Assembly (NCBI GenBank): GCA_946186335.1 | Contig: CAMHMW010000008.1 | Span: forward strand, 1-27,469 | DNA: 27,469 bases | Reading direction: 5' to 3' | Source: an uncultured Candidatus Melainabacteria bacterium | GTDB lineage: Bacteria; Cyanobacteriota; Vampirovibrionia; Gastranaerophilales; Gastranaerophilaceae | Shown: positions 8,663-16,259 of the stretch, in pieces | How positions within the stretch are numbered: the stretch's first letter is position 1 | Layout: each line of letters begins with the position of its first letter | Program-made: the position numbers and the translations under genes | Notes under the pieces: model-generated | Seen by the model: the letters and a program-made list of their open reading frames with translations, nothing else | Database searches by the model: none | What the model was told of the DNA's origin: nothing

Positions 8663-8695
8663 AAAATAAAGCCCCTTATACAGGGGCTTTATTTT
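8663..8695. terminator. Bidirectional terminator between convergent genes
   Basis: AAAATAAAGCCCCT (8663-8676) pairs perfectly with AGGGGCTTTATTTT (8682-8695) around a 5-nt loop. The GC-rich core is flanked by A-tract and T-tract, so it can serve both the acyltransferase operon and the HEAT-repeat gene on the other strand. Confidence 0.88.
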
Positions 8696-8730
8696 ATTAA
8701 AGAAAGGAATTTCGGTTTTTATAAATCAAA

Positions 8731-9810
8731 TTATACTTGGTTTAATTTTTCAAGTGCTGCTTTTGCAGTTTCTGCAACTCCGGGATCTGAATCATTTTGA
8801 GCAATTGTGAATACAGTTGTCAAATCCTTTTTGTATGCAGGGTTTTGGATGTAGCTCAGAGCTTCAATTGCTGATGCTCTTACCATCGGGTTCGGATTAT
8901 CTTTTAAGTTGTCAACAATTGTTACCGCACCCGGCAATTCGGTTAAAGGAACTGTCTGATTTGACAATCTTGCAACCTCATCAGCATACAATTTCTGCAT
9001 TATTGCGGATGTGAATAAAGCATAACTTTTATTTCTTTCTGCCTGTTCTTTCGGAGTAATCTTGTTTGCTAATTCTTTTTCAGCATCGGTTACTTCTTTA
9101 CCTGACATGATTTTTTCTCTTGCTGCAGTCTGTTCTGCTGACGGACCTTCAAGGTTGCTTGAATCAAAGTTTATAATATTTGTCAATGCATCAAAAACTT
9201 TTGTATCAACCAATTCAGTAGCCTTTTCAGGTGATTGTTTTACCAAGTTTGCAATTTCTTCCATCCCTGATGCCTGAACATCAAAATCAGGATTTGCTAA
9301 TTTTGCGATAAACTGGTTTATATCAACCTGAGGAGAAACTGTTTCAGCAGGAACTACTTCAGGTTTTGCTTCTGCTTTCGGAGCTTCCGGTGTTGATACA
9401 ACAGGCTCGGGAACTGCCGGAGTTTCTTCTTTTGTTGTTTCAACAGGAGCCTGAACAGGAGCCTGATTTATAACTTGTTGCTGAATGGTTTCAACAGGTG
9501 GTACAGATACCGGTGCAACAGGTTGCGGTGCAGGTGTCTGAGGTGCAGGCACTTGCTGCGGGCAAGGCTGGCAAACTACCGGAGGGTAATACATCGGAGC
9601 TTGCTGAGCTTGCGGATATGTGTATAAATCTTGTTGTGGATAACTATAATACGGCATTGTCGGTTGTGCATACTGAGGAGCCGGTTGAGCCGCTCCCGGG
9701 ACTCCGACTGTCGGATTATGAATATCAATTTTTACAGCATTATAATTCGGCTGTTGGGGTTGTTGTTGTACCATATATGGACTTATTGGTACACATGGAA
9801 TTTGATTCAT
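8731..9810 (-). CDS. Pro/Gln-rich protein with C-terminal HEAT-like repeats, 359 aa
   Basis: There is no signal peptide. Residues about 12-165 are low complexity, rich in Pro, Gln, Tyr, Ala and Val (QQQPQQPNYN, QPAPQYAQP, PAPQTPAPQP), and probably disordered. Residues about 166-359 are helical. The end reads as HEAT-like repeats: NPNPMVRASAIEALSYI, then DSDPGVAETAKAALEKL. HEAT arrays usually bind protein partners, so a scaffold with a flexible tail is the likely general role; the partner is unknown. The Shine-Dalgarno sequence AGGAAAGGA precedes the ATG. It is a single-gene unit, divergent from the transketolase operon and sharing the downstream terminator with the acyltransferases. Confidence 0.8.
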   Translation of the reverse strand: MNQIPCVPISPYMVQQQPQQPNYNAVKIDIHNPTVGVPGAAQPAPQYAQPTMPYYSYPQQDLYTYPQAQQAPMYYPPVVCQPCPQQVPAPQTPAPQPVAPVSVPPVETIQQQVINQAPVQAPVETTKEETPAVPEPVVSTPEAPKAEAKPEVVPAETVSPQVDINQFIAKLANPDFDVQASGMEEIANLVKQSPEKATELVDTKVFDALTNIINFDSSNLEGPSAEQTAAREKIMSGKEVTDAEKELANKITPKEQAERNKSYALFTSAIMQKLYADEVARLSNQTVPLTELPGAVTIVDNLKDNPNPMVRASAIEALSYIQNPAYKKDLTTVFTIAQNDSDPGVAETAKAALEKLNQV

Positions 9811-10003
9811 ATAATTTTCCTTTCCTACATAAAATTAGAGTCTATTACCATTCTATCGTTTAAATAACCGTGAAGGTAAAATATTGCTAAAATATGGTAT
9901 AAATTTAATAAAACTTTACATAATATTTAAAATATCAAGATATTAGCGAATTTCAGAGAACTCACAAGATTTAACATTTATAGATGATATAAATTAATTT
10001 TTA

Positions 10004-10012
10004 TGCTAAAAT
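10004..10012 (+). promoter_or_regulatory. Possible extended -10 of the transketolase-ftsEX operon
   Basis: TGCTAAAAT (10004-10012) fits an extended -10 (TGnTAnnnT), 45 nt upstream of the ATG at 10058. No convincing -35 was found. The 247-bp divergent gap otherwise holds only AT-rich sequence. Confidence 0.35.
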
Positions 10013-10057
10013 TGATATTGTTAGGATATGAGATACATTTAGGGCATTAGGATATAG

Positions 10058-11020
10058 ATGAACATAGATAAAAATAATAAGAAATCAATAAGAAAAGCTT
10101 TTGGTCAAACCTTAGCTTTCATAGGGAGTGTGGACGACAGAATTGTAGTTTTGGATGCAGATTTGGCATGCTCAACCCAGACAAAGATTTTTGCGGATAA
10201 GTTTCCTGAAAGATTTTTTGATTGCGGTATAGCCGAACAAAACATGGCGGCAACTGCGGCAGGGTTAGCTTCGGAGGGCAAAATTCCCTTTATATCAAGT
10301 TTTGCAATGTTTGCGACAGGCAGAGCATTTGACCAGATACGAAATGCCATTTGCTATCCGAATTTCAATGTAAAAATTGTAGGAACGCATTGCGGCGTAA
10401 CAGTCGGAGAAGACGGGGCGACCCATCAAGCATTAGAAGATATTTCAATCATGAGAAGTATTCCTTACATGACAGTTATTTCTCCCGCTGATTGCAGAGA
10501 ATGTGAAGAAGTTATCAGATACGCCTCTTTGCATGACGGACCTATGTATATAAGAATATCAAGAAGTAATGTTCCCGATGTGTTTGATGAACACTATCAC
10601 TTTAATATTCATAAAGCGGTTGTCATTAAAGAGGGAAAAGATATTTCTGTATTTACACACGGAGAAACTCTTGCCGAAACAATTTTGGCAGCGGAAAATC
10701 TTGAAAAAGAAGGGATATCCGTTGAGGTTATCCACATTCCTGTAATTAAACCTCTTGATTTTCAAACTGTTATTGAAAGTGCAAAGAGAACAAAATTTGC
10801 AATAGTTGTTGAAAATCACTCAACCGTTGGCGGTTTGGGTTCGGCTATATGCGAAACTCTTGCCAGCCGTTACCCGACAAAAATATACAGAATAGGAATT
10901 CATGACGAATTCGGGCAGAGTGGTAGTGCTGATGATTTACTGGCTTATTACGGACTGGATTCGGAAACTTTAACAAAACGAATACGTACCATGTACAACA
11001 AAGAACAAGGAAAGATTTAA
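10058..11020 (+). CDS. Transketolase C-terminal subunit (split transketolase)
   Basis: 320 residues covering the pyrimidine-binding and C-terminal domains of a transketolase. The catalytic Glu of the TPP site is in GIAEQNM (Glu60). Other family blocks are GEDGATHQALEDI, SPADCRE, RISRSNVP and FGQSGSADDLL. The N-terminal subunit that binds the TPP pyrophosphate is not next to it, although split transketolases usually have both halves adjacent. It must be encoded elsewhere if the enzyme is active. The alternative, a 1-deoxyxylulose-5-phosphate synthase fragment, is less likely because the length and motifs fit the split transketolase type. It is the first gene of an apparent operon; ftsE starts 2 bp after its stop. 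Confidence 0.88.
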   Translation: MNIDKNNKKSIRKAFGQTLAFIGSVDDRIVVLDADLACSTQTKIFADKFPERFFDCGIAEQNMAATAAGLASEGKIPFISSFAMFATGRAFDQIRNAICYPNFNVKIVGTHCGVTVGEDGATHQALEDISIMRSIPYMTVISPADCRECEEVIRYASLHDGPMYIRISRSNVPDVFDEHYHFNIHKAVVIKEGKDISVFTHGETLAETILAAENLEKEGISVEVIHIPVIKPLDFQTVIESAKRTKFAIVVENHSTVGGLGSAICETLASRYPTKIYRIGIHDEFGQSGSADDLLAYYGLDSETLTKRIRTMYNKEQGKI

Positions 11021-11022
11021 TA

Positions 11023-11700
11023 ATGATAACATTCCAAAATGTCACAAAAAGATATAAAAACGATAATTACGCATTAAAAAACATAAGCCTTGAAATTCAC
11101 TCTGGCGAATTTGTATTTATTGTCGGGGCATCAGGAGCAGGAAAATCTACCCTTATGAAACTGCTTTATTGCGAAGAAAAACCGACATGCGGGATAATTT
11201 CAATCGGCGGATTAAATATAGCAAATATTGCAAACAACAAAATTCCGAATTTAAGACGCTGCATGGGAATTGTATTTCAGGATTATAAATTATTACAAAA
11301 TCAGACAGTTTTTGACAATGTTGCTTACGTTATAAGAACACAGGGGATAAGCAGCAAAGAAATTAATGACCGTGTAAACGGAGCATTAAAAATTGTCGGA
11401 CTGCACGATAAAATTTATGCAAAACCGTCCGAATTATCAGGCGGAGAGCAGCAAAGAGTCGGCATTGCAAGGGCCCTTGTCAATGGTCCGCCGTTGCTGA
11501 TTGCGGATGAGCCGACAGGGAATCTGGACCCTAAAAACTCTATGGAAATCATGCAGATTTTGGATGAAATAAATAAAAGAGGAATTACGGTAATCGTATC
11601 AACCCACGATCAGGCAATAGTTGATTATTTTAGAAAAAGAGTAATTACTCTTGATAACGGCGAAATTATTAAAGACAGACAAGCAGGTACTTATGAGTAA
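11023..11700 (+). CDS. ftsE: Cell-division ABC transporter ATP-binding protein FtsE
   Basis: 225 residues, the standard FtsE size. Walker A is GASGAGKST (35-43), the Q-loop is VFQDYKLL (Gln86), the signature is LSGGEQQR (138-145), Walker B is LLIADEP, and the switch His is His195 (STHDQ). With FtsX it forms the inner-membrane complex that in other bacteria activates peptidoglycan hydrolases at the septum rather than transporting a solute. The Shine-Dalgarno sequence is AAGGAAAG. Its last 8 nt overlap the start of ftsX (ATGAGTAA), which supports the FtsE call over other ABC ATPases. Confidence 0.93.
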   Translation: MITFQNVTKRYKNDNYALKNISLEIHSGEFVFIVGASGAGKSTLMKLLYCEEKPTCGIISIGGLNIANIANNKIPNLRRCMGIVFQDYKLLQNQTVFDNVAYVIRTQGISSKEINDRVNGALKIVGLHDKIYAKPSELSGGEQQRVGIARALVNGPPLLIADEPTGNLDPKNSMEIMQILDEINKRGITVIVSTHDQAIVDYFRKRVITLDNGEIIKDRQAGTYE

Positions 11701-12589
11701 TTTAAAATCAAACGTAAAAAAACATATACCGAAAGACTGGCTATGCGATTTAAGAATACTATACCGTCTCGGAATTGAAACCATCAGCGATATAGCCCGC
11801 ACCGGCTGGGTTAATCTTGTCATTGTTACAACAATGGCTGCAATTCTGTTAATCTTTGGCGCATGTTTCAGGACCGCATTATCTATATCAAGTTTTTCAA
11901 AAGAAATTGGAAATGCTCTCGAAATTTCGGTATATTTAAAAAATGGAACAGAACCTGCGGGAGTAAAAAATGAAATCCAAAAATTTGAGCATGTTCAGTC
12001 CATTGAAATTATACCGAAAAGCGAGTCATGGACTAAACTAAAAAACGAAATGAGTTTGCCCAATATTGATAATCCGCTTCCTGACACATTACACGTAAAA
12101 GTGGATGACCCTGAAAACCTTCAAACGGTGTTTGATGAAATCAAAACAGTACCTTCGGTTGAAGATATGAGTTATGCAAGAGATTTGGCTCAAAAGATTG
12201 AACTGGTTAACCATGTTGTCAGAACAATTACAATTATTGTAATTGCAATTATGGCATTACTTACAATCACCATCATAAACAATACGATTCAACTTGTAAT
12301 TCAATCAAGAAAAGATGAAATTGAAATCATGAGGCTGATGGGGGTAAGCAACTGGTATATCAGGTTCCCGTTCATTATGCAGGGTGCACTATACGGTTTT
12401 GTCGGCTCATTTCTGGCATTATTCCCTCTGAAATATGTTCAGAACGGGCTGAATAACGTTCATCAGTTTTTCATGATTCCGTCTCCTGTGGGAGCTCAAA
12501 GTTTGGTTATTGCCGTAATGTTTTCTATGAGTATTTTGTTTGGAGCAATCGGAAGTTTCTGGTGTATTAAAAAGCACTTACAGGTCTAA
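11693..12589 (+). CDS. ftsX: Cell-division protein FtsX (permease-like)
   Basis: 298 residues with the FtsX layout. There is a cytoplasmic N-terminus, a first membrane helix near 42-60, an extracytoplasmic domain near 65-170, and three further helices near 176-197, 224-246 and 270-292. The stretch SRKDEIEIMRLMGVSNWYIR is the typical FtsX cytoplasmic loop. The start is the ATG at 11693 overlapping the ftsE stop. A longer frame beginning with a TTG at 11651 lies within ftsE and lacks a ribosome-binding site. In other bacteria its extracytoplasmic domain contacts a coiled-coil activator of cell-wall hydrolases; no such activator is adjacent, and the next gene is a degenerate GGDEF protein instead. 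Confidence 0.93.
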   Translation: MSNLKSNVKKHIPKDWLCDLRILYRLGIETISDIARTGWVNLVIVTTMAAILLIFGACFRTALSISSFSKEIGNALEISVYLKNGTEPAGVKNEIQKFEHVQSIEIIPKSESWTKLKNEMSLPNIDNPLPDTLHVKVDDPENLQTVFDEIKTVPSVEDMSYARDLAQKIELVNHVVRTITIIVIAIMALLTITIINNTIQLVIQSRKDEIEIMRLMGVSNWYIRFPFIMQGALYGFVGSFLALFPLKYVQNGLNNVHQFFMIPSPVGAQSLVIAVMFSMSILFGAIGSFWCIKKHLQV

Positions 12590-12595
12590 GAGCAA

Positions 12596-13873
12596 ATGGT
12601 TAACAATAACAATATTCTACTAATTACAGATAATGATGATGTGGCAAAATTTGTCACAGAAACTCTTGTCCTGCTAAGAGATAATGACAAAATCAAAATT
12701 TGCGATTCTAAAAGTATAAAAAAAGCGGTAGATAATTCACCGCACAAAATTATAATTTTGCACGAGTCGGATGATGAAAAAACAACTCTCAAAAATATTT
12801 TACAGATAAAATCATTGAAAAACGACTCAGAACTCATATTATTGCTTAATTACATAAATCCACGGCTTATTATAGATGCGTATGACAGCGGAATATCCGA
12901 CTATTTTTCAATGGATTCCGATGATTATGAAATTTTGATAAAAACGGTTAACTGTTTCAAACATCAACTTAATAAAGATATTCAACTGCGAAACGAAAAG
13001 TTTTTACGACAACTTGGTGTCATAGATAACAAAACTGGCTTATACCGCAACAAATATCTAAAAGATATTTTCATTGACATTTCTGATGATTTAAGAATAC
13101 AGAACGGGATTTTTGCTATTTTAACCCTTGACAGTAAAATCAAAACCAAAGTCTCAACGAACAGACTTGCCCTGACCTTAAAATCGGGAGTACGTGGAGA
13201 TGATATTATAGCTGTCGGCAGAGGGGGTAATTTCTATATGATTTTACCTAACATTGATCTTCTCGGAACACGAAATTTAATAAATAAAATTCAGGAAAGA
13301 ATGGGGGCGGATTTTCCTATTCACTCAGGACTTTCAAAAATCGGAATAAAATCCTATGAAACAATTGAGAAAAACGCATCAGACGGGCTTATATCAGCAA
13401 TTCAAAATAACGAATTAACAGTCTGTCTTGAAGATAATGTCAATATACAAAAGACATGGCTGGATGATGACGAAGATATAACTCAAAACAAAAAGAACTT
13501 TAAACTTTTTAAAGTTGTATTTTCCAATAAAATGTCAGATGTAATCACACCGATATTTTTCCGGTTTCAGAAAGATTATGAAACAAAACTTGTGAATACG
13601 GATGTCAGCCAGTATTCAAATAATATTGAAAGTGTTTTCTGTCTTAAAAATGAAGATTTAATGAGCGAACTTGTCATAAGATATAACGGATACGCGAAGT
13701 TTAATATTGAAATTAACCACAGCGGACTGGAAAGTGTTGAAAATTTTGATGAAGAAATTCCGCTCAGCCAAATGACAGAAAAATATCTTTCCGGCATGCT
13801 AAAACGCTTAAAAGACGAATATAAAGAATCATTGAAGCTGATTAAACAAACGAAAGAAGAAGAAGATGCTTAA
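12596..13873 (+). CDS. Degenerate receiver + degenerate GGDEF-like protein, 425 aa
   Basis: Residues about 5-118 have receiver-domain shape: ILLITDNDD at the N-terminus, a KIIILHESDDE strand, and AYDSGISDYF, which matches the usual AxxxGAxDY turn. The expected phosphoacceptor Asp at the end of the third strand is not evident (His56-Glu57). Residues about 140-280 resemble a diguanylate cyclase domain: NKTGLYRNKYL matches the LTGLxNRxxL start, and the signature region reads GRGGNFYMILPN, so GGDEF has become GGNFY. It is therefore unlikely to make c-di-GMP; it may bind a nucleotide or act as a scaffold. Residues 300-425 are unassigned. It starts 7 bp after ftsX and overlaps the next gene by 8 nt. 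Confidence 0.72.
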   Translation: MVNNNNILLITDNDDVAKFVTETLVLLRDNDKIKICDSKSIKKAVDNSPHKIIILHESDDEKTTLKNILQIKSLKNDSELILLLNYINPRLIIDAYDSGISDYFSMDSDDYEILIKTVNCFKHQLNKDIQLRNEKFLRQLGVIDNKTGLYRNKYLKDIFIDISDDLRIQNGIFAILTLDSKIKTKVSTNRLALTLKSGVRGDDIIAVGRGGNFYMILPNIDLLGTRNLINKIQERMGADFPIHSGLSKIGIKSYETIEKNASDGLISAIQNNELTVCLEDNVNIQKTWLDDDEDITQNKKNFKLFKVVFSNKMSDVITPIFFRFQKDYETKLVNTDVSQYSNNIESVFCLKNEDLMSELVIRYNGYAKFNIEINHSGLESVENFDEEIPLSQMTEKYLSGMLKRLKDEYKESLKLIKQTKEEEDA

Positions 13874-14399
13874 TATTGAGAACTCTCAAATAATAGCAAT
13901 AGATATTCAGGAAAAACTTGTTAATGCCGCTCACAACGGTTCTGTATGTGCCGGCAAAGGAGTTAAACTTACTAATGCAGCAAAGATTTTGGGAATACCG
14001 GTAATCATAACCGAGCAATACCCGAAAGGTCTGGGCAGCACTATTAAAGATATAAATACCAACGGCACAAGCATTATTGAAAAGACATCATTTTCAGCAG
14101 TTTTAGAACCACAGTTTAAAGACACCTTAAAACTGAATGATAGAAAACAGGTTGTTATATTTGGAATTGAAACACACATTTGCGTACTGCAAACCGCATA
14201 CGACCTGATAAACAATGGTTATGAGGTCTTTGTGGTTAATGATGCAAGTTCTTCAAGAGATTTAAGCGAACACAACGCAGGACTTGAACTTATAAAACAA
14301 TACGGTGCAAAAATTGTATCTACTGAAATCGTTTTATTTCAATGGCTAAAATCATCAAAGCACCCAAAATTCAAAGAAATTCAGGCATTAATAAAATAA
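13866..14399 (+). CDS. Isochorismatase-family cysteine hydrolase
   Basis: 177 residues, the length of the YcaC/ISOC1-like branch. The Asp-Lys-Cys triad is visible: Asp13 in IAIDIQ, Lys73 in EKTSFSA, and Cys106 in IETHICVLQT. ITEQYPKGLGST and VVNDASSSRDLSEHNAGLEL are further family blocks. Members hydrolyse C-N or ether bonds in small metabolites, and the substrate here cannot be assigned. The ATG overlaps the preceding stop (ATGCTTAA). It is last in the ftsEX operon and its stop is 3 bp from the stop of the convergent U32 gene, with no visible terminator between them. Confidence 0.88.
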   Translation: MLNIENSQIIAIDIQEKLVNAAHNGSVCAGKGVKLTNAAKILGIPVIITEQYPKGLGSTIKDINTNGTSIIEKTSFSAVLEPQFKDTLKLNDRKQVVIFGIETHICVLQTAYDLINNGYEVFVVNDASSSRDLSEHNAGLELIKQYGAKIVSTEIVLFQWLKSSKHPKFKEIQALIK

Positions 14400-14402
14400 A
14401 GA

Positions 14403-16172
14403 TTATGGACTTAATACCGCCATCTCACATTTTTTACAATCAAACTTTAACGGATATTTTTTATTATTTTCATCTGTAAGGTAGAGTTTTCCGCAAGATT
14501 TTGAACAAAGACCCGCTGCATATTTCAGACAGTGTTTTGTCCTCATAAGTTCAATTCCTGACTTAATTATCGTACTTGCTTCAAGAGCGGGTTCTGTTAT
14601 CTCACAACCGCAGCACTCATAAAATGTTTTTGCATCATTATTGAACACATTTGCACGATAATCCATTTTAACCATTGGAAAAGCAGTGTATTTAATAGGT
14701 TTTTGAGAAATTCTTTTATAATTGTTCAAACGTTCATCCATTAACATTCTTAACATTTCACGCCTTAATTCATTTACGGATGAAACAGGCAAAAATGGAA
14801 TTTTATCATCTTCAATAGAAACGTCCATAGTATAAAAGTCACTCTCACCGGTCTTTTTCAACTGATTAATAAATGTTTGTTTCATTTTGTTAAGATTATT
14901 CGGTATATCTCCGTTTTGTAATTCTTTATATACACAATTTTCATTTTCGTCAAAAGCATATATTTTATTATCTTTTATGACAAATTTCACACCGATTTTT
15001 CTGACCGTTTTGGTATTATTTAACCGCTTTTCAAAATCGCTGTCAAAGTTGCGGTAAATAAGCGTTCCTGTTGAAATTTTCGGCATTTTATTAGGATAAA
15101 CACGATTACCTTCAACCTTGTTTACCAAAAAACCTGACATTTCGCCTTTTTCAATAAAGCATAATCCATCCTGCGGAGAAACCTTGGCATCAATTTCAAA
15201 ACTGTTTTTAAAAATCCGCTTAACTTTTCCTAGCCTTTCCCCTCTTGATTTCGGACTTAAAAAATTAAAGCATTGACCTCTGCCATTTAAGAAATAATCT
15301 GTATATCCGCGATTAAATGTCTTATCGGCATTTGGTTCAAAATCAGCAAAAATTTTACCGGATGAAGTACGCTTTGCATAACAATTTATTAAGTTATTGT
15401 AATACAATACAACATTTCTGACATAATTTATATCCTTCAAACGACCTTCTATCTTGAATGATTTTACGCCGCAATCAATAAGTTTTTCAAGGCTTTCAGA
15501 GGCATTAAAATCTTTAAGCGAAAGCAGATATTTATCTGATAAAATAACCTTTCCTTTATCATCAACAAGAGAATAACGCTTTCTGCAAGCCTGTGCGCAC
15601 TCTCCTCTGTTTGCAGAGCGTCCGCCATTTGCATACGACAGATAACACTGACCGCTGTATGAAACACATAGGGCACCGTGAACAAAAGTTTCTATCTCAC
15701 AGTTAACATTTCTACATATTTCTGAAATTTCTTCAAGTGACAATTCCCTCGCAAGTATAACTCTTGATACTCCTAAGGCATCAAAAAACTTAATTTTTTC
15801 TAAGTTTCTGTTATCACATTGGGTACTCATGTGAATTTGAATCGGAGGAATTTTTCCATCAATTACAGCTTTTAAAAGTCCCATATCCTGAACAATTATT
15901 GCATCAACTCCAATATTATATAGGTTTTTGACCAATTCAACAGCACGTGGCAATTCGTCATTGTTAAGAATTGTATTAATAACAACATGAACCCTTACAT
16001 AAAACTTATGAGCATACCTGACAAGTTCTTCAATATCTTCAATGCTGTTAGGGGCATTCTTCCTTGCTCCAAAGTCTGATGCACCTATATACACGGCATC
16101 CGCACCGCAGTTTATTGCAGCTTTTGCCGTTTCAAGATTTTTTGCGGGAGCTAATAATTCAACAGTTTTCAT
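14403..16172 (-). CDS. U32-family protein, RlhA-like (23S rRNA hydroxylation type)
   Basis: 589 residues. The N-terminus VELLAPAKNLETAKAAINCG and YIGASDFGAR are typical of the U32 TIM-barrel. FVHGALCVSYSGQCYLS followed by GECAQACR supplies four conserved cysteines (169, 176, 192, 196), the probable iron-sulphur ligands of RlhA and TrhP. KIEGRLKD and the long C-terminal part (DUF3656-like region, about 370-589) fit RlhA better than the shorter TrhP proteins. RlhA uses prephenate-dependent chemistry to hydroxylate a 23S rRNA cytidine. Despite the peptidase label of the family, proteolysis is doubtful. More Cys residues near the C-terminus (CCGCE, CKKCE) may bind a metal. Divergent from rimO. 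Confidence 0.82.
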   Translation of the reverse strand: MKTVELLAPAKNLETAKAAINCGADAVYIGASDFGARKNAPNSIEDIEELVRYAHKFYVRVHVVINTILNNDELPRAVELVKNLYNIGVDAIIVQDMGLLKAVIDGKIPPIQIHMSTQCDNRNLEKIKFFDALGVSRVILARELSLEEISEICRNVNCEIETFVHGALCVSYSGQCYLSYANGGRSANRGECAQACRKRYSLVDDKGKVILSDKYLLSLKDFNASESLEKLIDCGVKSFKIEGRLKDINYVRNVVLYYNNLINCYAKRTSSGKIFADFEPNADKTFNRGYTDYFLNGRGQCFNFLSPKSRGERLGKVKRIFKNSFEIDAKVSPQDGLCFIEKGEMSGFLVNKVEGNRVYPNKMPKISTGTLIYRNFDSDFEKRLNNTKTVRKIGVKFVIKDNKIYAFDENENCVYKELQNGDIPNNLNKMKQTFINQLKKTGESDFYTMDVSIEDDKIPFLPVSSVNELRREMLRMLMDERLNNYKRISQKPIKYTAFPMVKMDYRANVFNNDAKTFYECCGCEITEPALEASTIIKSGIELMRTKHCLKYAAGLCSKSCGKLYLTDENNKKYPLKFDCKKCEMAVLSP

Positions 16173-16216
16173 AAATAGATTTTATTACAAACCCGTCAAT
16201 ATATCGTAATATTTGG

Positions 16217-16249
16217 GATAAAATTTACAATTAATGATAAAATTTACAA
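16217..16249. repeat. 14-bp direct repeat upstream of rimO
   Basis: GATAAAATTTACAA occurs at 16217-16230 and again at 16236-16249, 19 bp apart start to start. It lies in the 87-bp gap between the divergent U32 and rimO genes. The second copy runs into the rimO Shine-Dalgarno region (GAGGA). It could be a regulator site or a duplicated promoter element. Confidence 0.6.
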
Positions 16250-16259
16250 TGAGGATTTT

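Noticed and set aside
11651..11692. Upstream TTG start of ftsX
   Set aside because: It lies within ftsE, lacks a ribosome-binding site, and would add residues not typical of FtsX.
14403..16172. Reading the U32 gene as a secreted peptidase
   Set aside because: There is no signal peptide, and the four-Cys pattern fits the RNA-hydroxylation branch of the family.
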